From Prosthecobacter debontii (GTDB lineage: Bacteria; Verrucomicrobiota; Verrucomicrobiia; Verrucomicrobiales; Verrucomicrobiaceae), in the NCBI RefSeq assembly GCF_900167535.1, contig NZ_FUYE01000028.1, forward strand, positions 1-40,258: 40,258 bases of DNA. Reading direction: 5' to 3'. A model generated the notes under the pieces. The model was given only the letters and a program-made list of their open reading frames with translations, had not been told where the DNA came from and made no database searches. This document shows positions 25,989-34,058 of this stretch, piece after piece. Position numbers and translations under genes: made by a program. Numbering within the stretch: position 1 is the stretch's first letter; each line of letters starts with the position of its first letter.

Positions 25989-27554
25989 TTACCGAAGCAA
26001 TCCGCGCGCGATGATGGCGTCCACGGGATTGAAGTCATCGGTAAAAACGACGCCATTTTGAGGCAAGTAGTGCCGGGGGACGTGCGTGCGAAGCAGCCGG
26101 TTTTGCCAGGAGGCGGAGGGGTAAGACTGATCTTCGATGAGGCGGCTCACGTCCTGGTGGGAGGCCAAGATGATCACGTTTTGGTTCATGTTTCGCGGCC
26201 CCTGCACGGCAAAGACTTCCAGGTGAGGGAACACTTCACGCAGCGTCGCTAACATGCCCGCCAGAAGCTCAGCACGGTCCCCCTGCACGGCGGAGATGAC
26301 GTTCATGGTGTAAACACCCTGGGGCGTCAGTCGATCGGAGATGAGTTGGAAAAACTCCTTGGTGGCGAGATGGGAGGGGATGGCTTGAACGCCATTGTAG
26401 GCATCTCCGAAAATGAGGTCCCATTTCTGGTCACTGTGCGTGCGCAGGTAGTGGCGGGCGTCGCCCGCGTGGGCTTGCACCTTCGGGTGCTTATCGAGGT
26501 TAAAGAAGCGATGACCCACTTCGATGACGGCGGGGTCGAGCTCGGCCACATCTACGGTGGCTTCAGGGAAAGTGCGGGAGACCTCCTCTGGCATGCCAAA
26601 GGCCCCAGCTCCGATGAAGAGGGCGCTCTGGAGCGGGCGGTCCTGCAGCATGGCCAGACGCCAGTAGTGCTGGTAGCCGAGGATCAGCTCGCCGGTGTCG
26701 GGATTCATGCCGCCTTCATGCGTGGAGTCCAGCTTCAGCAGGCGACGGCGGTGGGGGCTGACCCCTTCGTCCGTGACCTGGATGCGATGGTAGAAGGATT
26801 CCTCTTCATAAATCACCCCCTCAGCCGGCACCGGTTTGACCAGAGCGCCGACGAGACCTGCCACGAGTCCCATGGAGACCGCACGGGTCGTGGCGCCCAG
26901 ACCACGGCCGGTGAGTAGGAAGGCGATGATACCTAGGGCCAGCAGCAGCACGGCGGTGCCGATGAAAATGCTGCGCACGCCAAAGTTGCCCAGAAGGAAG
27001 AAACCAGAAAGGAAGGTACCCACGAAGCTGCCGAGGGAGCCCAACATGCTGATGGTGCCCGCCGCGCCGCCGATGTGACTGTCAGAGGTCGTGAGACTGT
27101 AAAGCCGCACCGCAGCCGGGGAGACCGCGCCTAACAACGCCCCTGGGAAAGCCAGGAGGAACAGGGAAAACAGCACGGGGCCGTCAATGAGGCCGCTTTT
27201 GGCAAACAACGGGCCGAACCAGGTGCTCAGGGCAGGGATGAAAAAGGTGAGCACGGCGACTGCGGCGAGCAGCCAGCCAAGAACATCCAACCCGGCTCGG
27301 CGGTCAGCTAAGCGCCCTCCCAGAAAACCCCCGGCACTGAAAGCGATGAGGATGACGCCGATGAGGGCGGTCCAGGTGTAAACGCTGTTGCCGAACAAGG
27401 GCGCTAACAGGCGAGCGGCACTAATCTCGATCACCATCATGGAGGCCCCGGAAAAGAAGCAGGCGGCCCCGAGAAAGAGGCGGGTGGAGAGTGTGTGAGA
27501 GACTGAACCCGTCGGCACGGGGGCGGCGGAGGCTTTAGAGGCGGGTTTCGACAT
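25989..27554 (-). CDS. Membrane protein with C-terminal spermidine synthase-like domain
   Basis: This is a 521-aa fusion. Residues of about 25-240 form seven or eight transmembrane helices of the MFS-like kind seen in 'fused MFS/spermidine synthase' proteins (the motif GGFLGGRLADRR is MFS-like). Residues of about 260-521 are a SpeE-type methyltransferase-fold domain: ALFIGAGAFGMPEE as motif I, VAELDPAVIEVGHRFF, GDARHYLR, and DLIFGDAYNG where SpeE has its active-site Asp. The catalytic Asp seems retained, but substrate specificity is unproven; many relatives act on unknown amines. Length is typical. A Pro/Ala-rich N-terminal 20 residues precede the first helix. It is unlinked to other polyamine genes in the window. 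Confidence 0.85.
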   Translation of the reverse strand: MSKPASKASAAPVPTGSVSHTLSTRLFLGAACFFSGASMMVIEISAARLLAPLFGNSVYTWTALIGVILIAFSAGGFLGGRLADRRAGLDVLGWLLAAVAVLTFFIPALSTWFGPLFAKSGLIDGPVLFSLFLLAFPGALLGAVSPAAVRLYSLTTSDSHIGGAAGTISMLGSLGSFVGTFLSGFFLLGNFGVRSIFIGTAVLLLALGIIAFLLTGRGLGATTRAVSMGLVAGLVGALVKPVPAEGVIYEEESFYHRIQVTDEGVSPHRRRLLKLDSTHEGGMNPDTGELILGYQHYWRLAMLQDRPLQSALFIGAGAFGMPEEVSRTFPEATVDVAELDPAVIEVGHRFFNLDKHPKVQAHAGDARHYLRTHSDQKWDLIFGDAYNGVQAIPSHLATKEFFQLISDRLTPQGVYTMNVISAVQGDRAELLAGMLATLREVFPHLEVFAVQGPRNMNQNVIILASHQDVSRLIEDQSYPSASWQNRLLRTHVPRHYLPQNGVVFTDDFNPVDAIIARGLLR

Positions 27555-27651
27555 GAGCAGAGAGGAAAACGCCGCCAGTATTCAGTGCGGGCTGTTTCCC
27601 TGGCAAGGCGAGATTGACCGCTGCGGGTGAAACCTCCGTTTCGGGCCGGTT

Positions 27652-28086
27652 TCAGTCGTTGTAAAACACCAGACTGGCGATCTTCCAACCGCTGGCCGTT
27701 TTCACCAGGGTGAAGTAATCCGTGCCCGTGACGGTTTCGCTGCCCTTGGTCAGCTTCCAGCGGACGGCAGCCTGGGCCACCCGGTCATCGCCACTGATTT
27801 TCATGTCGGTGGGCACTTCCTTCATCGGAGTCGGGCTGCGTTGGTGCCCCAGGGTCTGCCCATGGATGAAATCGGTGAGCCCCTGGCTGCTGCATTGGCC
27901 ATCGTGTCCCACAAAGGAAATCCGGGCCGTGGTGTGGAAGCAGTCGGCGTAGCCGGTCATGTCCTGGGCGGACCAGGTGGAAAAGTAGCGCTGGAGGAAA
28001 GTCTCGAGTTCGCTTTGGCTGGAGTGCGCGGCTGGACTGCAAGTCACCAGCAGCAGGCAGGTGAAGAGCGTGAAGAAATGGCGCAT
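27652..28086 (-). CDS. NTF2-like (SnoaL/DUF4440-type) lipoprotein
   Basis: This 144-aa protein begins with a lipoprotein signal (MRHFFTLFTCLLLVTC), where LVTC is the lipobox and Cys16 the acylated residue. The remainder is one NTF2-like cone-fold domain: ELETFLQRYFSTWSAQDMTGYADCF, RISFVGHDG, and the closing strands AAVRWKLTKGSETVTGTDYFTLVKTASGWKIASLVF. Such domains are used as enzymes or ligand carriers; no catalytic residues stand out. It lies 30 bases downstream of parB on the same strand, so it is probably co-transcribed. Confidence 0.8.
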   Translation of the reverse strand: MRHFFTLFTCLLLVTCSPAAHSSQSELETFLQRYFSTWSAQDMTGYADCFHTTARISFVGHDGQCSSQGLTDFIHGQTLGHQRSPTPMKEVPTDMKISGDDRVAQAAVRWKLTKGSETVTGTDYFTLVKTASGWKIASLVFYND

Positions 28087-28116
28087 GAGCGGGCAGTTTT
28101 AGGCTTCCGTCGAGCT

Positions 28117-29022
28117 TTAGGCCTCCGCCTGTTCTTCAGGCACTCCCATCAGCGCCAGCAGGCGGTTCAGGTCCTCGACACCGTAGTAATCGATCTCGAT
28201 CTGGCCCTTCTTTTCCGAATGCTTGACCGAGATGTTGGTGGTCAGATGATGCATCAGGCGCTGCTCCACGGATTGAATGGCGTGGCTGACCTCGTTATCC
28301 GCCAGCACGGGCTTCGGCGGAGGAGGATTCAAGATGCTGCCGGCCAGCTTTTCAGCCGCACGCACGGTGAGGCCTTTTTTCACGATCTCTTCTGCAGCCT
28401 TCTCCTGTTGTTCAGGGTCTTTCAGCGTCAGCAGGACCTTGGCGTGACCGGTGCTCAGCTTGCCGCTGGAGAGAAGGGTCTGCACGGGCGTGGCCAGATC
28501 CAGCAAGCGCATGGTGTTAGCCACCGTGGCGCGGTTTTTCCCCACGCGCTGGGCGATGTCCTCCTGCCGCATGTCGAAGTCTTTGGCGAGGCGTGCATAG
28601 GCTCGGCCTTCTTCGATCGGGTTGAGGTCTTCACGCTGGAGGTTCTCGATGAGCGCCATCTCCAGCACATCCTTATCCGAAGCTTCGCGGACAATGACGG
28701 GCACTTCCTTGAGACCCAGCTCACGGGAGGCGCGAAAGCGGCGCTCACCGGCGATCAGTTCGAGCTTGCCATTCACCCGACGCACAATCAGGGGCTGGAT
28801 AATGCCATGCTCCCGGATGGACTCCATCAGCTCGGCCAACTGCTCCTGGATGAACTCTTTGCGCGGCTGCAGAGGGCTAGGCACCACTTGATCCAAGCTC
28901 ACGTGATTGACGACATCGCCGGGGGCTGGCTGCGCCAGAGCAGGCGGACGCGGAGCCCCTGATCCGGCTGCTTGAGCCGTGATCAATGCGCCGAGTCCTT
29001 TTCCAAGTGCGGGTTTTGCCAT
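28117..29022 (-). CDS. parB: Chromosome-partitioning protein ParB
   Basis: This 301-aa ParB/Noc-family protein is a CTP-dependent clamp that loads at parS sites and spreads to organise the origin region with ParA and SMC. The N-terminal KGLGALI is the ParA-contacting peptide. The NDPLQPRK-type segment here reads VPSPLQPRKEF. ParB box II is GERRFR at 92-97. The helix-turn-helix (DIAQRVGKNRATVANTMRLL) spans about 155-175, and the C-terminal dimer domain ends IEIDYYGVEDLNRLLALMG. A chromosomal ParB of this form normally lies next to parA, but no ParA is within this window. The gene sits between the kinase gene and the lipoprotein gene on the minus strand. Confidence 0.96.
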   Translation of the reverse strand: MAKPALGKGLGALITAQAAGSGAPRPPALAQPAPGDVVNHVSLDQVVPSPLQPRKEFIQEQLAELMESIREHGIIQPLIVRRVNGKLELIAGERRFRASRELGLKEVPVIVREASDKDVLEMALIENLQREDLNPIEEGRAYARLAKDFDMRQEDIAQRVGKNRATVANTMRLLDLATPVQTLLSSGKLSTGHAKVLLTLKDPEQQEKAAEEIVKKGLTVRAAEKLAGSILNPPPPKPVLADNEVSHAIQSVEQRLMHHLTTNISVKHSEKKGQIEIDYYGVEDLNRLLALMGVPEEQAEA

Positions 29023-29215
29023 AAGACCGCGAGGTTAAAGACGCAGGATCGAATCGCAACCGAGTTTTGCCCCGAGGCTCTGATTGCGTTTGTAAGAAAA
29101 TGCTGACAAGGGATAATTCTAGGAGGTAAATGGATTGAGCTTGGTCGTTCTGACGACACGCCTCAGAATCGCCCTCTGCTTTTCCGATCCATTTTGAGAT
29201 TAGGCTTCGGCTCAA

Positions 29216-31651
29216 TCAATCGTCATCCCGAGCGTTCAGCCCAGCGCTGATGAGTAGAATGCGGAAGCCGATGTCTACTTCGCGTGCGGAGAGGGGCACT
29301 TTGAGGCGATAGGAGGCTAGGAGCTGCTGGCGCTCATAGGTGGTGTAGGAGCCACCTCGGGCAACGGCTTCGGCCCCCGTGCTGTCCCAAGGATCGGAGA
29401 CCCACTCCCAGACATTTCCTGAGAGATCGAAGAGACTGCGGCTGTCGGCTTTCAGACTGCCGACGGGAGCCACCCCGGGGAATTTATCGTCGTAACCCGG
29501 AATGGATTTTTTGCCGGAAGGATCGGCCGATTTATCGCGCAGGTTAGCCACCCTAGCCGTGGGCACGGGGGTAAAGCCCCAGGGGTAGATGCCCTCGATC
29601 CGGGTGCTGCGGTCGGCTGGGGTGGTGCCTAACTCGCGAGGCAGGTAGGCGGCCATGCTCCACTCGTCATCGGTGGGGAGCCGGTATTCCTGGTCGGGCT
29701 CCAGCAATCCTTTGGCACGCTCACGGTCGGTGAGCCAGCGGCAGAACTGCTCGGCCTCAGCCCGGGTGATCAACGTGACCGGGAAGTCCAGATTGGCACT
29801 GAGGTCGAGCCCGTCAATCGGCGGAAGATTCACACTGCGGGCGAATTCGACGAAGTCTTTTCGGCGCACTTCGGTGGAGGCTAGCATGGCTCGGCCCATG
29901 GGCACCATCTTGATGCCGAGGCTATTGTCCCACGGTTTGCCAAAGACCACGGAACCGGTGGCTTTGAGGCGAAGGTTGAAGCTCATGGCTTGACCTTCCT
30001 TGAGATTACCTTGAGCAAATTCACTCTTGTAGCCAGGCAGGCGCACTTCGTAGTTGAATTTATCGGCCCGGACCTTGGTCAATTGCAGCGGGGTTTTGCC
30101 CACACGCAGTTCTCCATCGAAAACCTCGGCTCCACGCGGGGTGCTGTCGATGCTGAGGCGGCCATACGGAACCCGCATGATCTCCAGGCGGATCGCCTGC
30201 CAACCCGGACGTGGCGGGTTGCCGTCGGGTTGGGGGATATTGGCCGCACGCCAGTTGTATTCGTGATCGATGTCCAGGCGCCCGCTTTGGCGATCCCGGC
30301 TGGTCATCCAGGCAGCAAAGGCTTCGGCATCGGCATCGGGAGCCATGACGCAGTTGAGCGTCTTTTTATCCGCCGTGATGTAAGGGACGACGCCGAATTC
30401 AGCCGCGCGCAGGGTGGCCTCCAAGAAGGAACGAAAGAGAGTGACCTCGACCGGGAAATCCGCAATGTGGCGATCCTTGCTGAAGGTAAACCACTGGCCG
30501 TAGATGTTTTGCCACGGACGGCCTTTCTGCGGCGGTTGAGGCAGAGGTGGGGCGGCCTTGACGGGTAACGGCAGCGTATAAGACCAGGCGTTTTCGTATT
30601 TCGCCGCTGTCAGTCCAGCGCCTGCTAGGGCGGATCCGACCAGGGTGAACACGGCGGCACGGCTGAAGCGGCGCAGGAAAGTCTCACGGCGCTTTTCTCC
30701 CACTCGTTGCAAGGCCTCGGCAAACTCTCCTGCGGTCTGGAAACGCTCTTTCAGGTCGGGCGCACAGGCCTTGCAGATGACGCGATTGAGGTCCAGCCAG
30801 AACGGCCATTCATCATCGCCAAGGTTGGCCGGGATCTCAGGGAACTCCATGCGATCCTTACCGCTGCTCATTTCATAGAGAACCTTGCCGAGACTGTAGA
30901 TGTCCGCTTGAGCGGTGCCCGGGCCCTCAGGCGGCACAAATCCCTCCGTGCCGACGAAGGTGCGCTCGCCAAAGCTGGCGACGAGCCCGATGTCGGCGAG
31001 CTTGCAGACGCCCCCCACGAAAATGACGTTGGAGGGTTTGATGTCCCGGTGCGTGAGGCCCCGGTTATGCATGTAATACAGCGCATCAGCCAGATAGACT
31101 CCGGCGTCTCGACAGAAGACCAAGTCCAGTCGGCCATGGCGCTTCATGTCGGTTCCCAGAGTGCGCGGCACGTAGGTCTGGATATCGGCGAAGTTCGGGC
31201 CTTCTTCGGCATCATCGGCCAGCTCCATGACGCAGTAGTAGAAACCGCGATCTTCATTCCAGCCGACATGGAGGATGTGCACGAGGCAGGGGTGCCCGCG
31301 CGAGATGGGCTCAAACTGCTGAATGCCTAGAAACTCCCGGTGGAAGGTGCGTGTGAGCTCGAAGTCTTCTCTCCAGACAATCTTCACCGCTCGATAGGCT
31401 CCCGTCACGCTCTGCGCGAGCCAGACCTCACCATACGCACCCGAGCCCACGCGTTTGATCAGCGTGTAGTCGGGAATGAGAATGTCGTCGCGATGCGAAA
31501 GAGGCCCGGTTTTATCCCCAGGTTTACGAGAAGGCCGTTGAGCAGAGGGCGGGGCGGGTAAGGCGATATCCGACTCTGTTTTCCGTGCCGACGGCCTGCC
31601 GTCACCAGGAGGGTCCGGTGGTGGAAGCGGGCGAACAGGAGAGCGGGACAT
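29216..31651 (-). CDS. Serine/threonine kinase fused to PEGA and sulfatase-modifying (FGE) domains
   Basis: This is an 811-aa, probably membrane-spanning regulator. A disordered Pro-rich N-terminus (1-50) leads to a kinase domain with glycine loop GSGAYGEV (69-76), Lys90, catalytic HRDIKPSN (Asp203) and DIG (220-222) in place of the usual DFG. A transmembrane segment follows the kinase (about 335-355, RAAVFTLVGSALAGAGLTAA). After it come a PEGA-like domain (GRLSIDSTPRGAEVFDGELRVG) and a C-terminal formylglycine-generating-enzyme-type domain with NVWEWVSDPW and ARGGSYT. In this architecture the FGE-like part is thought to sense ligands rather than modify sulfatases. The ATG at 31651 is the start; the TTG at 31657 is not supported. 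The downstream parB starts 193 bases away, and that gap contains no gene. Confidence 0.92.
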   Translation of the reverse strand: MSRSPVRPLPPPDPPGDGRPSARKTESDIALPAPPSAQRPSRKPGDKTGPLSHRDDILIPDYTLIKRVGSGAYGEVWLAQSVTGAYRAVKIVWREDFELTRTFHREFLGIQQFEPISRGHPCLVHILHVGWNEDRGFYYCVMELADDAEEGPNFADIQTYVPRTLGTDMKRHGRLDLVFCRDAGVYLADALYYMHNRGLTHRDIKPSNVIFVGGVCKLADIGLVASFGERTFVGTEGFVPPEGPGTAQADIYSLGKVLYEMSSGKDRMEFPEIPANLGDDEWPFWLDLNRVICKACAPDLKERFQTAGEFAEALQRVGEKRRETFLRRFSRAAVFTLVGSALAGAGLTAAKYENAWSYTLPLPVKAAPPLPQPPQKGRPWQNIYGQWFTFSKDRHIADFPVEVTLFRSFLEATLRAAEFGVVPYITADKKTLNCVMAPDADAEAFAAWMTSRDRQSGRLDIDHEYNWRAANIPQPDGNPPRPGWQAIRLEIMRVPYGRLSIDSTPRGAEVFDGELRVGKTPLQLTKVRADKFNYEVRLPGYKSEFAQGNLKEGQAMSFNLRLKATGSVVFGKPWDNSLGIKMVPMGRAMLASTEVRRKDFVEFARSVNLPPIDGLDLSANLDFPVTLITRAEAEQFCRWLTDRERAKGLLEPDQEYRLPTDDEWSMAAYLPRELGTTPADRSTRIEGIYPWGFTPVPTARVANLRDKSADPSGKKSIPGYDDKFPGVAPVGSLKADSRSLFDLSGNVWEWVSDPWDSTGAEAVARGGSYTTYERQQLLASYRLKVPLSAREVDIGFRILLISAGLNARDDD

Positions 31652-31730
31652 TGGCAATAAAAGAAACCATACGTGAGATGACTCCGGGACTCAATCACGG
31701 GCTTTCACACAGAAGCGGAAAGAACAAAGA

Positions 31731-32114
31731 TCACCCCCGGGGTTGCCACCGGGCACAGAGCAGTAAAACCCACCCTAACATCATGCCCACGCCCCCGATC
31801 GGCGTGACATACACCAGCCACTTCACTTGGGTGAGGGCGTGAGTGTAAAGCGAGCCACTGAATAGCAGAACCCCGATGAACAGGCTATTCCAAGCCCAAG
31901 TGCCGCGCTTGCCTCCCACCTTTCCGGCCAAGGCCAGGATCACTAGCAAGATGGCATGGGGGAGATGATAGCTGACCGCCGTCTTCCAGTTTTCAAAAGC
32001 ACCTGCGGCGACCACCATGTCATGAACTTTTCCATGGGCCCCCAATGAACCCAGAATGATGGCTGACAACCCCAGGATGGCGGCAAGGCGAAGGCGGGTG
32101 GTATCTGGCTGCAT
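31731..32114 (-). CDS. DUF423 family membrane protein
   Basis: This 127-aa protein has four hydrophobic segments with the DUF423 layout: LAAILGLSAIILGSLGAHG, YHLPHAILLVILALA, WNSLFIGVLLFSGSLYTHALT and the closing VYVTPIGGVGMMLGWVLLL, including the conserved GxxGAHG and FSGSLY. Family members (YgdD/YwdK) are inner-membrane proteins of unknown function. The start is the ATG at 32114. It lies between the kinase gene (80 bases downstream) and a terminator that ends the gene upstream. Confidence 0.9.
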   Translation of the reverse strand: MQPDTTRLRLAAILGLSAIILGSLGAHGKVHDMVVAAGAFENWKTAVSYHLPHAILLVILALAGKVGGKRGTWAWNSLFIGVLLFSGSLYTHALTQVKWLVYVTPIGGVGMMLGWVLLLCARWQPRG

Positions 32115-32155
32115 GACTGCAACGGGATACGCATGGCCAGGAAATGCAAATCAAG

Positions 32156-32195
32156 AAAACAAAACCGCCACAGAACCTAAAAGGAACGGTGGCGG
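32156..32195 (-). terminator. Terminator for the small secreted-protein gene
   Basis: On the minus strand, CCGCCAC and GTGGCGG (32189-32195 and 32165-32171) enclose a 17-base loop that contains CCTTTTAGG. A TTTTGTTTT tract follows. It lies 25 bases past the stop of the 32220-32540 gene and looks rho-independent for leftward transcription. Confidence 0.75.
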
Positions 32196-32219
32196 ATGAG
32201 ATAAGCTGTTCAGTGACGG

Positions 32220-32540
32220 TTAACGGCCAAAGAAAAAAGGAACTCGGATGGGGGGGCGATAATCATAGTCGTCGTGGTGATCATATCGACCTCTTCCAGA
32301 TCCTCCGTAGCATGCTCGGCAATGACTGTGATTGGAACTGGTTCTCTTCCAACCACGTTCGAGCACACGCCCATGCTTGTCACGTTTGGTGACGGTGTAA
32401 ACGGCATAAATGGGTTCTCCACAAGGATAACGACCGACAACACGACGATCCGAGTATCCCCAATCACGTGCGGTGGATTGGACTGGAACTGTAAAGCCGA
32501 TGCCGGTCACGATAGCGAGGATGGCAATAAGATTTTTCAT
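32220..32540 (-). CDS. Small secreted, Gly/Arg/Tyr-rich hypothetical protein
   Basis: This 106-aa protein starts with a signal peptide (MKNLIAILAIVTGIGFTVPVQSTA) and is otherwise polar, with a repeated Tyr/Arg/His/Asp tail (GGSGRGRYDHHDDYDYRPP) and three Cys residues. It ends PFFFGR. I recognise no family; small secreted proteins of this kind are common in Verrucomicrobia. I use the ATG at 32540; the frame continues to 32594, but the preceding residues are not signal-like. It is flanked by terminators on both sides, so it is probably a single-gene transcript with its own promoter in the short gap after fabF. Confidence 0.68.
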   Translation of the reverse strand: MKNLIAILAIVTGIGFTVPVQSTARDWGYSDRRVVGRYPCGEPIYAVYTVTKRDKHGRVLERGWKRTSSNHSHCRACYGGSGRGRYDHHDDYDYRPPIRVPFFFGR

Positions 32541-32654
32541 AGTGATGAACTTGGGTTCGTTAGATTCGACGGGACGTCGTTTAACTCTATTCAAGTATCG
32601 AATAAAAAAGTGGTTTTGCGTGTGTTGTCGAGCATTTCAGAGACCTGGTTTGAC

Positions 32655-32690
32655 GGCAAAAACAAACCCGCACAGTAGCTGCGCGGGTTT
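32655..32690 (-). terminator. Terminator of fabF
   Basis: On the minus strand the 8-bp stem AAACCCGC / GCGGGTTT (32664-32671 with 32683-32690) has an 11-base loop. It is followed by TGTTTTTGCC. It begins about 30 bases past the fabF stop codon. Confidence 0.8.
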
Positions 32691-32719
32691 GGTGATCAGA
32701 GCTAATGATGAGGGAAAAG

Positions 32720-33967
32720 CTACTCGAACTTCTTGACCAGAAGCGCGGAGTTGTGACCGCCGAAACCGAAGCTGTTGCTCAGGGCGGCATTCACTTTAGC
32801 TGGTCGTGCCTCGTTGGCCACGATGTCCACATCCACTTCAGGGTCCAGATTTTCCACGTTGATGGTGGGAGGAACGACCTGATCGCGGATGGCGAGGATG
32901 GAAGCGGCGAGTTCGATGCCACCGGCAGCGCCTAACAAATGGCCTGTCATGGACTTGGTGCCGGAGACCAGAAGACCATCCTGGGCATAAGCGCCGAAGG
33001 TGCGCTTGATGGCGCGCAGCTCGCACATGTCACCTACAGGGGTGGAGGTGGCGTGAGCGTTCACATAGCTGACATCGGTCGCATTCAGCTTGGCATGACG
33101 CAGGGCCATCTCCATGCACTTGGAGGCACCGAGACCTTCCGGATGCGGGGCGGTGAGGTGATAGGCGTCTGCCGTCACCCCGTAACCGACGAGTTCGGCG
33201 TAGATGGTGGCACCGCGCTTCTTGGCATGCTCGAGTTCTTCGATCACGACCACACCGGAGCCTTCACCCATGACGAAACCATCACGGCCTGTATCCCAAG
33301 GGCGGGACGCTCCTTCTGGATCGTCATTGCGCATGGACAGCGCCTTCATGTTGGCGAAGCCAGACAGGCCGCAAGGACGGATGGAGGCTTCTGAACCACC
33401 GCAGACGATGGCGTCAGCATCGCCAAATTTGATGATGCGCCAGGCTTCTCCGATGTTGTTGTTGGAGGTGGCACAGGCGGTGGTGATGCACATGTTCGGG
33501 CCCATGAAGCCGAACTCGGTGGCGATCATCCCGGTCGCGATGTTGGTGATCATCATCGGGATGAGGAAAGGGGAAACACGGCCGGGTCCTTTGTTCAGCA
33601 GGATCTCATATTGAGTTTCGATGGTGCTCAAACCGCCGATACCACTCCCGACCATGACGCCGATACGATGTGGGTCTAGGCTGTCAGGGTTCAGTCCGCT
33701 GTCTTTGACGGCCATTTTGGAAGCGGCCATGGCGAGCTGGAAAAAGCGGTCTGCGCGGCGGGCTTCTTTGTGGTTGTTGAAGAAAGGTGTGGGGTCAAAG
33801 TCCACCACTTCACCCGCGATTTTGCAGTCATAGTTGGTGGTGTCCATGCTCTGGATGCGGCGGATACCGCTTTTGCCAGCCAGGAGGTTTTTCCAGAAAT
33901 CGTCCTTGTTGTTTCCCAGGGGGGAGACGGTTCCGATTCCGGTGATAACGACGCGACGTTCGGTCAT
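32720..33967 (-). CDS. fabF: 3-oxoacyl-ACP synthase II (beta-ketoacyl-ACP synthase, FabF)
   Basis: This 415-aa condensing enzyme elongates acyl-ACP with malonyl-ACP in fatty-acid synthesis. The nucleophile is Cys165 in ITTACATSNN, with His305 in NAHATSTPVGD, Lys338 and His343 in GTKSMTGHLLGAAGG, and the C-terminal NSFGFGGHNSALL. These match the Cys-His-His geometry of FabF. The bases after the Cys encode ATSNNNIG rather than the common ATGAHAIG, a variant worth noting. Length is standard and the ATG at 33967 matches the family start (MTERRVVITGIGTVSPLG). An acyl-carrier-protein gene, often next to fabF, is not present; the helicase gene lies 91 bases upstream. Confidence 0.96.
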   Translation of the reverse strand: MTERRVVITGIGTVSPLGNNKDDFWKNLLAGKSGIRRIQSMDTTNYDCKIAGEVVDFDPTPFFNNHKEARRADRFFQLAMAASKMAVKDSGLNPDSLDPHRIGVMVGSGIGGLSTIETQYEILLNKGPGRVSPFLIPMMITNIATGMIATEFGFMGPNMCITTACATSNNNIGEAWRIIKFGDADAIVCGGSEASIRPCGLSGFANMKALSMRNDDPEGASRPWDTGRDGFVMGEGSGVVVIEELEHAKKRGATIYAELVGYGVTADAYHLTAPHPEGLGASKCMEMALRHAKLNATDVSYVNAHATSTPVGDMCELRAIKRTFGAYAQDGLLVSGTKSMTGHLLGAAGGIELAASILAIRDQVVPPTINVENLDPEVDVDIVANEARPAKVNAALSNSFGFGGHNSALLVKKFE

Positions 33968-34058
33968 GTGGTGGTGGTGAGGGGTGAGTTTGGGAATGTC
34001 CAGAGAACACGCTTTACCCCGGGGGGCAAGGGATTTTCCGTGGGGTGTCTGGGGGGAG

